Made by a program: the position numbers and the translations under genes. Below, one piece after another: positions 55,020-63,514 of a stretch of 64,000 bases of DNA. Source of the DNA: an uncultured Roseicyclus sp. Its GTDB lineage: Bacteria; Pseudomonadota; Alphaproteobacteria; Rhodobacterales; Rhodobacteraceae. A model generated the notes under the pieces. The model saw only the letters and a program-made list of their open reading frames with translations. It ran no database searches and had not been told where the DNA came from. The first letter of the stretch is position 1. Every line of letters starts with the position of its first letter. The DNA is taken from the NCBI GenBank assembly GCA_947491935.1, contig CANLLF010000001.1, positions 1 through 64,000 on the forward strand, written 5' to 3'.

Positions 55020-55658
55020 ATGATGCAAGACACCTCCCTTATCGGTCTGTCCCGCACCTGCTTCATGGCGGTTGGCCCGGCGCGCATCGCCATTTGCGCG
55101 CTGACCCTTCTGAGCGAGGAGGATCCGCGTGATCCCGCGACGCAGGCCCGCCTCAGCATCGCCAAGGGCCGTATTCAGCGGGCCGATCGAATGCTGCGCG
55201 AGACCTTCACCGCCGAGCTTGCGAAAATTGGCCACGCGCCCGGACAGGCGGTAATCGACGCGCGAGACGACGCGCTTCACTGCATCAGCCCGGTCCTGCG
55301 CGCCCTTGATGGCCCCCTGGATCAAATGACCGAGCAGATGGGCGGGCGATTGGCTTTTCGGAACTTCTTCTTTGACGACGCGGAGCCGCGCATCACGTTC
55401 TTTCTGGAGCGGATGACGGAGGATCTGACGGCAGCGGCAGAAAGCGAGCGTGCGGCGCAGCAGCTGAAGGCGCTGAACTCCGTGCGGGATGCGAAAGGGG
55501 TAGGTCGGGCGATCTCCCTGATCGCAATCAATGCGGCCATCGAGGCATCACGCTCGGGGGATCGTGGCTTCAAGGTGATTGCCGACGAGGTGAAATCCCT
55601 CGCCGCGCAGACGCAAAAACTGTTGGGTGAGCTTGGGGATGCCCTCCGGCAGACGTGA
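55020..55658 (+). CDS. Minimal soluble MCP-like signalling protein
   Basis: This 212-aa protein has no TM segment and no HAMP domain. Its C-terminal part (about 160-199, 'GRAISLIAINAAIEASRSGDRGFKVIADEVKSLAAQTQ') matches the cytoplasmic tip of methyl-accepting chemotaxis proteins, but only one half of the signalling hairpin is present. The N-terminal 150 residues are helical and unfamiliar. No chemotaxis gene lies nearby. It could be a degraded MCP or a stand-alone helical regulator. Confidence 0.75.
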   Translation: MMQDTSLIGLSRTCFMAVGPARIAICALTLLSEEDPRDPATQARLSIAKGRIQRADRMLRETFTAELAKIGHAPGQAVIDARDDALHCISPVLRALDGPLDQMTEQMGGRLAFRNFFFDDAEPRITFFLERMTEDLTAAAESERAAQQLKALNSVRDAKGVGRAISLIAINAAIEASRSGDRGFKVIADEVKSLAAQTQKLLGELGDALRQT

Positions 55659-55717
55659 TAGGCAAAGTGCCGCCCAAGGCGGGCCGCTGCGATGCGCCCA
55701 TATACCGTTCCTTTCCA

Positions 55718-55737
55718 ACAGGTTAGCGTTTACCTGT
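55718..55737 (+). promoter_or_regulatory. Inverted repeat upstream of small exported protein
   Basis: ACAGGT-TAGCGTTT-ACCTGT, a perfect 6-bp inverted repeat with an 8-bp gap, lies 24 bp before the ATG. It may be an operator or a leader hairpin. A TATACC element a little upstream is a weak -10 candidate. Confidence 0.4.
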
Positions 55738-55761
55738 ATGATGTTGAGCAGGAGTTCCCTA

Positions 55762-55992
55762 ATGAAACCTTTTCTCGCAACCGCCGCACTGGCCCTTTTC
55801 GCAACCGGCTCTGCAGGAGCGGCTGAATTTGATTTCTCCGGATCGGTGAATATGGGCCTGACAGGCGGCACCGAACCGGCCACTGCAACGCCCGCCCCCT
55901 ATATCGGCATCGATGCCTCTGCCCGCCTCACCTTCGACATTGACGGTGCGCTGACGGTCGGGATCGTTGTACCGGTCCGGGCCGAACAATAG
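55762..55992 (+). CDS. Small exported protein, porin-N-terminus-like
   Basis: This 76-aa protein has a signal peptide ('MKPFLATAALALFATGSAGAA', cleavage near residue 21). A 55-residue mature part follows whose opening 'FDFSGSVNMGLTGGTE' resembles the first strand of gram-negative porins, followed by 'PAPYIGIDASARLTFDIDGALTVGIVVP'. It stops far short of a porin. It may be a remnant or a true small exported protein. GGAGTTCCCTA precedes the ATG. Confidence 0.65.
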   Translation: MKPFLATAALALFATGSAGAAEFDFSGSVNMGLTGGTEPATATPAPYIGIDASARLTFDIDGALTVGIVVPVRAEQ

Positions 55993-56067
55993 GCCAGCGC
56001 TGCTCCTATCAGTCCGGATCGCCGCAAGCGCCGGGCTGATTCAACCACCCATCAGAGCACTTATCCT

Positions 56068-56616
56068 TTAGGGCAAGACACGCGCGGGGTTGCCGACCAC
56101 GCGCGCGCCCGGTGGCACATCCTGCGTCACAACCGAGCCCGCCCCGATAATCGCGTCGTGGCCAACCCGAATGCCGGGCAGGATCAGGGCACCGCCACCC
56201 ACCCAGACATTGGCACCGATATGGACGGGAATCGCCCGCTCCAACCCCTGTTTTCGCAGGGCCGGATCATGGTGATGATCGGCGCAATAGATATGCACAC
56301 CGGGGCCGAACATGGCCCCGTCGCCAATGTCGATCTGCCCGGTATCGATGAAGGCGCAACCGGAATTCAGGTAGACCTGCGCGCCAAGCCGGATGTTGAT
56401 CCCGTACGCGCAGTGAAACGGCGCCTCAATGATCGCGCCTTCACCCGCATGTCCCAGAATGGCGGCAAGCTCCGGCGCCATGTTGCCCCGCGCGTCAGGC
56501 GGCATCGTCCCGTGGGCGTGGCAGGCGCGGCGCGCCTCCATCCGCAGGGCATGCAATTCGTCATCGATGCAGCAATACCAGTCACCCGCCGCCATCTTCT
56601 GCCGTTCACTCACCAT
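56068..56616 (-). CDS. Sugar O-acetyltransferase (maltose/galactoside acetyltransferase-like)
   Basis: This 182-aa trimeric left-handed beta-helix enzyme acetylates sugar hydroxyls with acetyl-CoA. The N-terminal Mac domain ('MAAGDWYCCIDDELHALRMEARRACHAHG') and the hexapeptide repeats ('GANVWVGGGALILPGIRVGHDAIIGAGSVVTQDVPPG') are clear. It lies downstream of the cox-like genes on the same strand, separated by 66 bp. The link with them may be only positional. Confidence 0.9.
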   Translation of the reverse strand: MVSERQKMAAGDWYCCIDDELHALRMEARRACHAHGTMPPDARGNMAPELAAILGHAGEGAIIEAPFHCAYGINIRLGAQVYLNSGCAFIDTGQIDIGDGAMFGPGVHIYCADHHHDPALRKQGLERAIPVHIGANVWVGGGALILPGIRVGHDAIIGAGSVVTQDVPPGARVVGNPARVLP

Positions 56617-56682
56617 AGCCCCTCCTCAAACGCGAACCGCCGGAGCGTTGGCCCCGGCGGTCGCATCATATGTTGATCCGGG

Positions 56683-57468
56683 TCAGCATGCGGCCGCCAC
56701 CGCGCGGCCGGTCATGACCTTCGCCAGATGGGCACGGTATTCGGCTGTGCCATGCAGATCGCTGATCATGTCGCCGGACGGCACGGCCAGCGCGTCCACC
56801 GCCGCCTTGGAGAAATCGGCGGACAGGGCCGCTTCCGCTTCCGCCCACCGGAATACACCGTCCGATGACGCGCCGGTAACGGCCACGCGAACATCATCGG
56901 CAAACTTGGCCACGAACACGCCCACCAGCGCAAAACGCGAGGCCGGTTGCACGAACTTCTGGTAATTCGAGACCTCAGGGATCGGAAAACGGACCTCGGT
57001 GATGATCTCACCCTCCTCAAGGGCGGTCTCGAACATGCCCTGGAAGTAATCATCGGCCGCGATGTCGCGCGCGTTGGTCTTGATCGTGGCCCCGGAGGCC
57101 AGCGCCGCCGCCGGATAACAGGCCGACGGGTCATTGTTGGCCAGGGATCCGCCGATGGTCCCGCGGTTGCGCACCGCCGGGTCCCCGATACGGCCTGCCA
57201 GGCTGGCAAGCCCCGGATAGTTGCCATCGGCCGCCACCGCCGCATGGGTGGTGGCCCCGCCGATGCAAAGCTCACCGTTGTCGCCAACGCAGATGCCCTG
57301 CATCTCGCCAATACCTGTCAGGCTGACGAGCATGTCGGTCTGAGCCAGACGCTGCTTCATCGTGGGCAAAAGCGTCTGCCCGCCACCCAGCGCCTGCGCC
57401 TCATCGGAGGACAGGGCCGCAACCGCATCCGCGATGTTGGAGGGTTTGGAGAATTCGAAATTATACAT
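56683..57468 (-). CDS. coxM: Molybdenum hydroxylase FAD-binding subunit (CoxM-like)
   Basis: This 261-aa medium subunit binds FAD in the xanthine dehydrogenase/CO dehydrogenase family. The motif 'ALGGGQTLLPTMKQRLAQ' and 'RGTIGGSLANNDPSACYPAAALASGA' are typical FAD-binding stretches, and 'ASRFALVGVFVAKFADDVRVAVTGAS' lies in the C-terminal domain. It is the last of the S-L-M order, 15 bp after coxL, which is the order of form II enzymes. The natural substrate is unknown. Confidence 0.9.
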   Translation of the reverse strand: MYNFEFSKPSNIADAVAALSSDEAQALGGGQTLLPTMKQRLAQTDMLVSLTGIGEMQGICVGDNGELCIGGATTHAAVAADGNYPGLASLAGRIGDPAVRNRGTIGGSLANNDPSACYPAAALASGATIKTNARDIAADDYFQGMFETALEEGEIITEVRFPIPEVSNYQKFVQPASRFALVGVFVAKFADDVRVAVTGASSDGVFRWAEAEAALSADFSKAAVDALAVPSGDMISDLHGTAEYRAHLAKVMTGRAVAAAC

Positions 57469-57483
57469 GACTTGTCCTTTCCC

Positions 57484-59850
57484 TTAGCCCTGCATCGCCG
57501 CCCAGACGCGCGTTGGCGTCAGGGGCATATCGATATGGGTGACATTGGTGTGGCCCGCCCGTTGCAGCGCATCCACCACGGCATTCACGACCGAGGGTGG
57601 AGAGCCGATTGCGCCCGCCTCGCCGCAGCCCTTCACCCCCAACGGGTTGTGCGTGCAGGGTGTCTGGCTGGAATGATCCACCTGGAAATTCGGCACATCA
57701 TCGGCGCGCGGCATGGTGTAATCCATGTAGCTCGCCGACAGAAGCTGCCCGTTCTCGTCGTAGCTGACGTTTTCCAGCAGCGCCTGGCCAATGCCTTGGG
57801 CCAGCCCACCATGGACCTGCCCCTCAACGATCATCGGGTTGATGACGTTGCCGAAATCATCCGCAGCGGCGAAGGAACAGATATCCACCTTGCCGGTATC
57901 GGGATCGACCTCCACCTCACAGGCATAGGCGCCCGCGGGATAGGTGAAGTTGTTGGGATCGTAGAACGCGGTTTCCTCAAGGCCCGGCTCAATCTCTTCC
58001 AGCGGGTAGTTGTGGGGCACGTAAGCCGCGAGAGTCACGTCGCCCCAGGCGACTGATTTGTCCGTCCCGGCCACGGAGAACGCGCCGTCCTTCAATTCGA
58101 CATCACCTTCCGCAGCCTCCATCAGGTGGGCCGCGATCTTCTTGGCCTTGGCAATGATCTTCTCCGTCGCGCGTACCATGGCCGAGCCGCCCACCGCGAT
58201 GGAGCGGGAGCCGTAGGTCCCCATGCCCATCGGCGTATTGGCGGTGTCGCCATGGACAATCTCAACCTGGTCCTCGGGGATACCGATCATGTCGGCCACG
58301 ACCTGGGCAAAGGATGTCTCGTGCCCCTGCCCGTGGGAATGTGAACCGGTCATCACAACCAGACCACCTGTGGCGTTCACGCGCACCGTGGCAGATTCAT
58401 ACAGACCCGCGCGGGCACCCAATTGCCCGACCAAAGCCGACGGCGCGATCCCGCAGGCTTCGATATAACAGTTGACGCCGAGACCCCGCAGCTTGCCGTT
58501 GCGCGCGCTCTCTTCGCGCCGCGCCTCGAACCCGTCCCGGTCGATCATCTCCAACAGCTTCGTCATCGTGCCTTCGTAATCACCGGTGTCGTATTCGACG
58601 GCGACCGGCGTGGCGTAGGGGAACTCGGTGATGAAGTTCTGACGGCGCAGCTCGATCGGGTCGACGCCCAGTTCCCGCGCGGCCTTATCGATCACACGCT
58701 CCAACTGGAACGTCGCCTCGGGTCGACCGGCCCCGCGATAAGCATCGACGGGAACGGTATTCGTGAACACCGCCTTCACGTTCACGTAGATATTTGGCGT
58801 CTTGTAGTTACCCGCCATCAGCGTGCCGTGCAGCCAGGTCGGCACGGAGGGTGCGAAGGTAGACAGATACGCCCCCATATTCGCGTAGGTATCGGTGCGG
58901 ATGCCGGTGAAGTTGTTGTCCGCATCCAGCGCCAGCTCGATCTTGGTCACGTGATCGCGGCCATGGGCGTCGGTTACAAAGGCCTCACTGCGCGAGGACG
59001 TCCACTTCACCGGTCGGCGACAGGCCTTCGCGGCAAAGGTGCAAAATGCCTCTTCGACATAGTGGAAGATCTTGGACCCGAACCCGCCCCCAACATCAGG
59101 CGCAACCACGCGCAATTTGTGCTCCGGGATGCCCAGAACAAAGGCACCCATCAGAAGCCGGATCACGTGGGGGTTTTGCGAGGTCGTGTAGAGAGTCGAG
59201 TCGTCGGTCCCGGGGTTGTAGTCCCCCACCGCAACGCGCGGCTCCATCGGGTTGGGCGACAGACGGTTGTTCACCAATTCCAGCGTCGTCACATGGGTCG
59301 CCGCCTCAAACGCGGCATCCACGGCAGGTTTGTTCTCTTCGACGAAGCCCCAATCATAGCAAAGGTTCGACGTCAGATCGTCATGCACCTTCGTGGCACC
59401 CTCCTGCACCGCCGCCTTCATATCCACGACGGCGGGCAGTTCCTCGATATCCAGCTCGATCGCTTCGGCCGCGTTGCGGGCTTGCTCCTTGGTCTCGGCG
59501 ACAACGGCCGCAATCGCATCACCCACATAGCGCACCTTGCCCTGCGCCAGCACCGGATGTGCCGGTTCCTGCATCGGCTCACCATGCTTGTCGGTCACCT
59601 GCCAGCCGCAGGGGACGCCGCCCACGCCTTCGAAATCCGCGCCCGTGAAGATCCGCACCACGCCGGGCATCGCTGCCGCGGCGCTGGTATCCACGCTCTT
59701 CAACATCCCATGGGCCACATCCGAGCGCAGGAAGTGCACGTAGGCCTGACCCTGCAGGTTAATATCATCGGTATAGCGGCCCTGCCCGGTCAGAAACCGC
59801 ACATCCTCCCGCCGCTTTGAGCTTGCGCCAATGCCATGATCTTTGGGCAT
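57484..59850 (-). CDS. coxL: Molybdenum hydroxylase large subunit (form II CoxL-like)
   Basis: This 788-aa molybdopterin subunit has '[14 protein letters not shown]' (about 249-262) and the active-site loop 'AYRGAGR' at 370-376. That loop marks form II, whereas true form I CO dehydrogenases carry AYxCSFR. A C-terminal '[12 protein letters not shown]' bears the catalytic Glu. Form II enzymes are common in roseobacters, but evidence that they oxidise CO in nature is weak. The N-terminal '[23 protein letters not shown]' is standard. Confidence 0.93.
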   Translation of the reverse strand: MPKDHGIGASSKRREDVRFLTGQGRYTDDINLQGQAYVHFLRSDVAHGMLKSVDTSAAAAMPGVVRIFTGADFEGVGGVPCGWQVTDKHGEPMQEPAHPVLAQGKVRYVGDAIAAVVAETKEQARNAAEAIELDIEELPAVVDMKAAVQEGATKVHDDLTSNLCYDWGFVEENKPAVDAAFEAATHVTTLELVNNRLSPNPMEPRVAVGDYNPGTDDSTLYTTSQNPHVIRLLMGAFVLGIPEHKLRVVAPDVGGGFGSKIFHYVEEAFCTFAAKACRRPVKWTSSRSEAFVTDAHGRDHVTKIELALDADNNFTGIRTDTYANMGAYLSTFAPSVPTWLHGTLMAGNYKTPNIYVNVKAVFTNTVPVDAYRGAGRPEATFQLERVIDKAARELGVDPIELRRQNFITEFPYATPVAVEYDTGDYEGTMTKLLEMIDRDGFEARREESARNGKLRGLGVNCYIEACGIAPSALVGQLGARAGLYESATVRVNATGGLVVMTGSHSHGQGHETSFAQVVADMIGIPEDQVEIVHGDTANTPMGMGTYGSRSIAVGGSAMVRATEKIIAKAKKIAAHLMEAAEGDVELKDGAFSVAGTDKSVAWGDVTLAAYVPHNYPLEEIEPGLEETAFYDPNNFTYPAGAYACEVEVDPDTGKVDICSFAAADDFGNVINPMIVEGQVHGGLAQGIGQALLENVSYDENGQLLSASYMDYTMPRADDVPNFQVDHSSQTPCTHNPLGVKGCGEAGAIGSPPSVVNAVVDALQRAGHTNVTHIDMPLTPTRVWAAMQG

Positions 59851-59924
59851 GGGTCGTCCTCCCTGTTTGGTCCCCGCCGCTCACCACCATAGGGAGCCGG
59901 TCCGGGTCGACAGGGCCTCCGCGC

Positions 59925-59952
59925 CCCATCTTTGTTCTTCAAATATGCAAAT
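59925..59952 (+). repeat. Family B short intergenic repeat, copy 2
   Basis: CCCATCTTTGTTC, five variable bases, then ATATGCAAAT, in the gap between coxS and coxL. It matches 21531-21558 at 23 of 28 positions. Confidence 0.6.
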
Positions 59953-59982
59953 GCCCGGCCCGCCTCCCCGCGGACCGGTCCG

Positions 59983-60468
59983 TTATTCGGCCGCGACCGC
60001 GGCCACGTCCTGCCCGCTGGCCGCCATGATCGCCTTGACGATGTTGTGGTAGCCCGTGCAACGGCAGATATTGCCTTCAAGATACTCGCGCACCTCTTGC
60101 TCGGTCGGTGTCGGGTTGTCCTTCAGCAGGGCCGCCGCCGACATCACCATGCCCGGCGTGCAGAAGCCGCATTGCAGCCCGTGATAATCCTGAAACGCCT
60201 GCTGGATGGTCCCAAGCGAGCCATCGGCATTGGCCATGCCTTCGATCGTCCGCACGTCCGCGCCTTCCAGATCGAGCGCCAGCGCGGTGCAGCTCTTGAC
60301 CGCCTCGCCGTTCACATGGACCACGCAGGCCCCGCATTGGCTGGTGTCGCAGCCGACATGGGTGCCGGTCATCCGCAACCCGTCGCGCAGGAAATCGCTG
60401 AGCAGTGTTCGCCCTTCCACGTCGCCGGAAACGGATTTCCCGTTCACGGTCATCGTTACCTGGGTCAT
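59983..60468 (-). CDS. coxS: Molybdenum hydroxylase iron-sulfur subunit (CoxS-like)
   Basis: This 161-aa small subunit carries two [2Fe-2S] clusters. The plant-type site is '[21 protein letters not shown]' with four Cys, and the second site is 'CGFCTPGMV' plus '[10 protein letters not shown]'. It is the first gene of the S-L-M operon. The downstream gap to coxL (about 130 bp) holds repeat family B. Confidence 0.95.
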   Translation of the reverse strand: MTQVTMTVNGKSVSGDVEGRTLLSDFLRDGLRMTGTHVGCDTSQCGACVVHVNGEAVKSCTALALDLEGADVRTIEGMANADGSLGTIQQAFQDYHGLQCGFCTPGMVMSAAALLKDNPTPTEQEVREYLEGNICRCTGYHNIVKAIMAASGQDVAAVAAE

Positions 60469-60599
60469 GAAGTCCTCCCTTGGTTATTGGCTCCATCCAA
60501 GCATGGATCGCGGCAATAACAAACAGGAAGTTTCACCCAAATTCCGGGCACTTGGCACGTTTTTGCGCGATGCAGGCGCGGCATCATTCACCCCAGAGG

Positions 60600-60628
60600 T
60601 TGACTGATGCGATATAGTTCTCTAATTC
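60600..60628 (+). promoter_or_regulatory. Putative promoter of the arsR operon
   Basis: TTGACT (60600-60605) is followed by a 17-bp spacer and TAATTC (60623-60628), then the ATG of the arsR-like gene only 6 bp later. There is no Shine-Dalgarno site, so a nearly leaderless transcript is possible. The -10 box is weak. Confidence 0.4.
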
Positions 60629-60634
60629 ATCCAT

Positions 60635-60976
60635 ATGGTTGAACGATCTTCAGATGATGCCCTGACACTGATCCTCAAGGCCGCCAGCGACCCGACCCGC
60701 CGGGCCATTCTGACGCTTCTCGCGCAGCATGGGCCGCAGACCATCGGGACGATTGAGCAGCACTTCGAGATCAGCCTGAATGCCATCTCCAAGCATGTCA
60801 AAGTGCTGGAAGGCGCGGGCCTGGTCTCGCGCCGGACGGAATGGCGTCAGCATTACATCGAGCTTCGGACGGATCCCCTGTCCGAGATCGATCACTGGTT
60901 CACCGAGCTCCGCTCGATCTGGGACCAGCGGCTGGAGGCTCTCGACCAGATTTTCACAGAGGATGCTGCCAAATGA
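60635..60976 (+). CDS. ArsR family transcriptional regulator
   Basis: This 113-aa winged-helix repressor has 'ALTLILKAASDPTRRAILTLLAQHGPQTIGTIEQHFEISLNAISKHVKVLEGAGLVSRR' and few or no Cys for metal sensing. It is therefore unlikely to be an arsenic sensor. Members of this subgroup usually precede an AHSA1/SRPBCC gene, as here, and may respond to an organic ligand. Its stop overlaps the next ATG (ATGA). Confidence 0.88.
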   Translation: MVERSSDDALTLILKAASDPTRRAILTLLAQHGPQTIGTIEQHFEISLNAISKHVKVLEGAGLVSRRTEWRQHYIELRTDPLSEIDHWFTELRSIWDQRLEALDQIFTEDAAK

Positions 60977-61410
60977 CTACCCAAACCCAAGACCTGACGC
61001 TCACCTGCACCCGTACGATACCCGCCGCGCCCGAAGCGGTTTTCGACGCCTGGCTCAACCCCGCCACCATCGCGAAGTTCATGACACCGGGGCCGGGCAT
61101 GAGTGTGCCCAAGGCGGAAACCGATGCACGCGTCGGCGGGCGCTTCGATATCGTGATGAAGGCCGGCGATCAGGAGATCCCCCATTGGGGCCTCTACCGC
61201 GAACTCGACCGTCCGAACCGGATTGTCTTTACATGGAACAGCCCCTTCACAACCGATGAGGATTCGACCGTGACACTTACCTTCGCCCCGGCCGATGGCG
61301 GCACCGATGTGACGCTGCACCATGTCCGCTTCCCCAGCGAGGAAAGCCGCGACAACCACGAAGGTGGCTGGATCCAGATCCTGTCCAAGCTGGAAGAGGC
61401 TCTGGCCTGA
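60973..61410 (+). CDS. SRPBCC / AHSA1 family protein
   Basis: This 145-aa helix-grip (START-like) protein has 'TRTIPAAPEAVFDAWLNPATIAKFMTPG' at the start and 'GGRFDIVMKAGDQEIPHWGLYRELDRPNRIVFTW', 'GGWIQILSKLEEAL' later. It belongs to the AHSA1-like group that binds hydrophobic ligands. It is translationally coupled to the ArsR gene. Function unknown. Confidence 0.9.
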   Translation: MTTQTQDLTLTCTRTIPAAPEAVFDAWLNPATIAKFMTPGPGMSVPKAETDARVGGRFDIVMKAGDQEIPHWGLYRELDRPNRIVFTWNSPFTTDEDSTVTLTFAPADGGTDVTLHHVRFPSEESRDNHEGGWIQILSKLEEALA

Positions 61411-61437
61411 ACACCCGACGTCAAAAGGAGTAAAGAC

Positions 61438-61818
61438 ATGGCAATCCCATCGGATTTGAATTGGCTGGCCGTCGGGCTCGGGACGTTGCTCGGGTTTCTG
61501 CTCGGCTGGCTCTGGTACGGACCCGTCTTCGGGCGGGTCTGGGCCTCCGGCTCCGGCATGGCGGAGGTGGATCGCAGCGCCATTCCCCTCCGCGCGATGG
61601 GCCTGCAGGTGCTTGGCCTCTTCTGCCTGGCTCTTGTGATTGGCGTGACGGCCACAAGTGACGCGCTTGGCACCGCCATTCTGGCCATCGTTGCGGCGTC
61701 GGTCCTGATGATGGCAGCCGGGTCGTTCACGCTGAAATCCATGCCCGCCACCCTGATCGACGGCGGTTATGTCATCGTGGCCGGGGTGCTGATGATCGGC
61801 GCGCAGGGGGTGCTGTGA
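61438..61818 (+). CDS. DUF1761 membrane protein
   Basis: This 126-aa protein has about four hydrophobic segments ('LNWLAVGLGTLLGFLLGWLWYGPVFGRVWA', 'VLGLFCLALVIGVTATSDALGTAILAIVAASVLMMAAGSF') and the DUF1761 pattern 'GWLWYGPVFGRVW'. It forms part of the arsR-AHSA1 operon. Function unknown. Confidence 0.85.
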   Translation: MAIPSDLNWLAVGLGTLLGFLLGWLWYGPVFGRVWASGSGMAEVDRSAIPLRAMGLQVLGLFCLALVIGVTATSDALGTAILAIVAASVLMMAAGSFTLKSMPATLIDGGYVIVAGVLMIGAQGVL

Positions 61819-62501
61819 TGCGAAGCGTTCCCCGAGACACATGGCTGGAGGCGCGCAAAGCCCTTCTGGCCGAAGAGAAGGCCCTTAAACTGGCCTCTGA
61901 TCGTCTGGCAGAGGCCCGCCGCGCCCTGCCCTGCATGGCGATCACCCGGGATTACCGGTTCCACGGCGCCGAGGGTGAGGTCGGATTGGCCGAGCTTTTC
62001 GGCCCCCATTCCCAGCTGGCGACGTACCACTTCATGTATCCGCAGAACTGGGAGGTGGGGTGCAAATCCTGTTCGTTCTGGGCCGACAATTTTGAGGGGC
62101 TGGTGCCGCATCTTGCGGCCCGCGACACCGCCCTTGTCCTGACCTCCGCCGCGCCGTTCGCGCAGCTTTCGGCGTTTCAGGCGCGGATGGGATGGACAAC
62201 CCCATGGTATTCGGAGGGTGATCTGAGCTTCGGGACGGATATGGGCGTGCGCTTCACCGAGGCCGAGCGCGAGAGCGGACGGCCGGTTTACAATTTCGGC
62301 TCCTCGGGATTTCCCGTGGGTGAGGCACCGGGGCTCAGCGTCTTCGAGAAGGAGGGAGATCAGATCTATCTGACATATCAGACCTTTGCGCGCGGATTGG
62401 AGATTTTTAACGCCGCCTATGGCCTGATGGATTTGTTGCCCAAAGGTCGGGACGAGAAGGGCCAGGGCATGGCGTGGCTGCGCCACCGCGACGCTTATTA
62501 A
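61818..62501 (+). CDS. DUF899 thioredoxin-like protein
   Basis: This 227-aa protein of the DUF899 (thioredoxin-like) family has 'WLEARKALLAEEKALKLASDRLAEARRALP', 'YHFMYPQNWEVGCKSCSFWADNF' (a CxxC at the active-site-like position) and 'TYQTFARGLEIFNAAYGLMDLLPKGRDE'. I chose the ATG at 61818, which overlaps the DUF1761 stop by one base; GTG 61815 is in frame. Its TAA stop interlocks with the convergent gene's stop in TTAA. Confidence 0.88.
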   Translation: MRSVPRDTWLEARKALLAEEKALKLASDRLAEARRALPCMAITRDYRFHGAEGEVGLAELFGPHSQLATYHFMYPQNWEVGCKSCSFWADNFEGLVPHLAARDTALVLTSAAPFAQLSAFQARMGWTTPWYSEGDLSFGTDMGVRFTEAERESGRPVYNFGSSGFPVGEAPGLSVFEKEGDQIYLTYQTFARGLEIFNAAYGLMDLLPKGRDEKGQGMAWLRHRDAY

Positions 62502-63514
62502 CCAGACTTGTCCCTGGGTTGTGGGCGGGAGGGGATTTCCTTCAGCAATCCGCCCACACCCATCCCGGGAATGTCGATCTCCTCGGGCGGGATGCCGCAG
62601 ATTACCCGCTCCATCACCCAATCCGCCCCGTTCAGCGCCGGAGAGCGGGCGCAACCTGGCAAACCGATCACCGGTTTGCCCCCCAATCGGCCGACAAACA
62701 GAAGGTTCCCGGGATCGACGGGCATCCCGTAATGCAACAGCGTGCCGCCCGCCCCGCGCAGGGCGGCGGGGGCGACATCGGCGCGATCCGAGGTCGCCGA
62801 TCCGGTCAGGATCATCAGCAATTCGCCCGGCGCGTCCGACAGGGCGCGCGCAACGGCCACCTCCGCATGGTCCACGACGACGCGGTCGGACAATTGTGCG
62901 CCGAAATGGCCAATGCGCCCGGCGATCGACCGCCGCCCCTTGTCCGATGGCATCGCCGTGCCGATGCGCGTTTCGATCAAGCTGGCTGACGCCAGATTGG
63001 CCGCCCGCAGATGCATCGCCCCCTCCGCCGCTGCGCAGGCCTGCGCGATCAACGCCTGCGGGACGGCATATGGAATGATCTTGATCGTCGCCGCCAGCCC
63101 GCCCGGCCCAAGCGTGTGCCAGGGTCTGACGGTGGCGATGGTGATGCCCGGATCGATCCGGTTGACGGTATCAATCGCCTGGGCGTCCAGGTCAACGATA
63201 CCGGCATGGGCGGCCCGCAGGTTCACCCGCCCCGTGGCCGCAGCACCGGCCTCCAACCCGCTGCGCCCCCGGATCAATGCCTGGGCCAGCCTTATGGCGG
63301 CCTCATCCTCGTGAACATCATCTTGGTCGAGACGGGCCACCACGATCTCCGTCAGGCCGTATTCGGCCAGGTCGGCAAGGTGCTGCGCCGCCAAGACGGT
63401 CCCCTTCGGGATCTTGTAGGTGAGGGACGCATGGTTGGCCGGGTCTGACGCAATCTGGGAATGAGCAAGAATCGCCCCTTCGGCCTCCGCCACCGGGATC
63501 GGGCCAAATTTCAT
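62498..63514 (-). CDS. Molybdopterin-binding (MoCF biosynthesis) protein
   Basis: This 338-aa protein has a MoeA/MogA-like molybdopterin-binding domain ('LLMILTGSATSDRADVAPAALRGAGGTLLHYGMPVDPGNLLFVGRLGGKPVIGLPGCARSP', about 235-300). The N-terminal half is family-specific ('KFGPIPVAEAEGAILAHS'). It probably helps to insert or modify the cofactor of the CoxL-like enzyme. Its ATG overlaps the xdhC stop (ATGA), so it follows xdhC in one operon. Confidence 0.88.
   Translation of the reverse strand: MKFGPIPVAEAEGAILAHSQIASDPANHASLTYKIPKGTVLAAQHLADLAEYGLTEIVVARLDQDDVHEDEAAIRLAQALIRGRSGLEAGAAATGRVNLRAAHAGIVDLDAQAIDTVNRIDPGITIATVRPWHTLGPGGLAATIKIIPYAVPQALIAQACAAAEGAMHLRAANLASASLIETRIGTAMPSDKGRRSIAGRIGHFGAQLSDRVVVDHAEVAVARALSDAPGELLMILTGSATSDRADVAPAALRGAGGTLLHYGMPVDPGNLLFVGRLGGKPVIGLPGCARSPALNGADWVMERVICGIPPEEIDIPGMGVGGLLKEIPSRPQPRDKSG

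Noticed and set aside
56683-60468. True CO dehydrogenase (form I)
   Set aside because: The active-site loop is AYRGAGR and the gene order is S-L-M, both marks of form II, so CO oxidation is not claimed.
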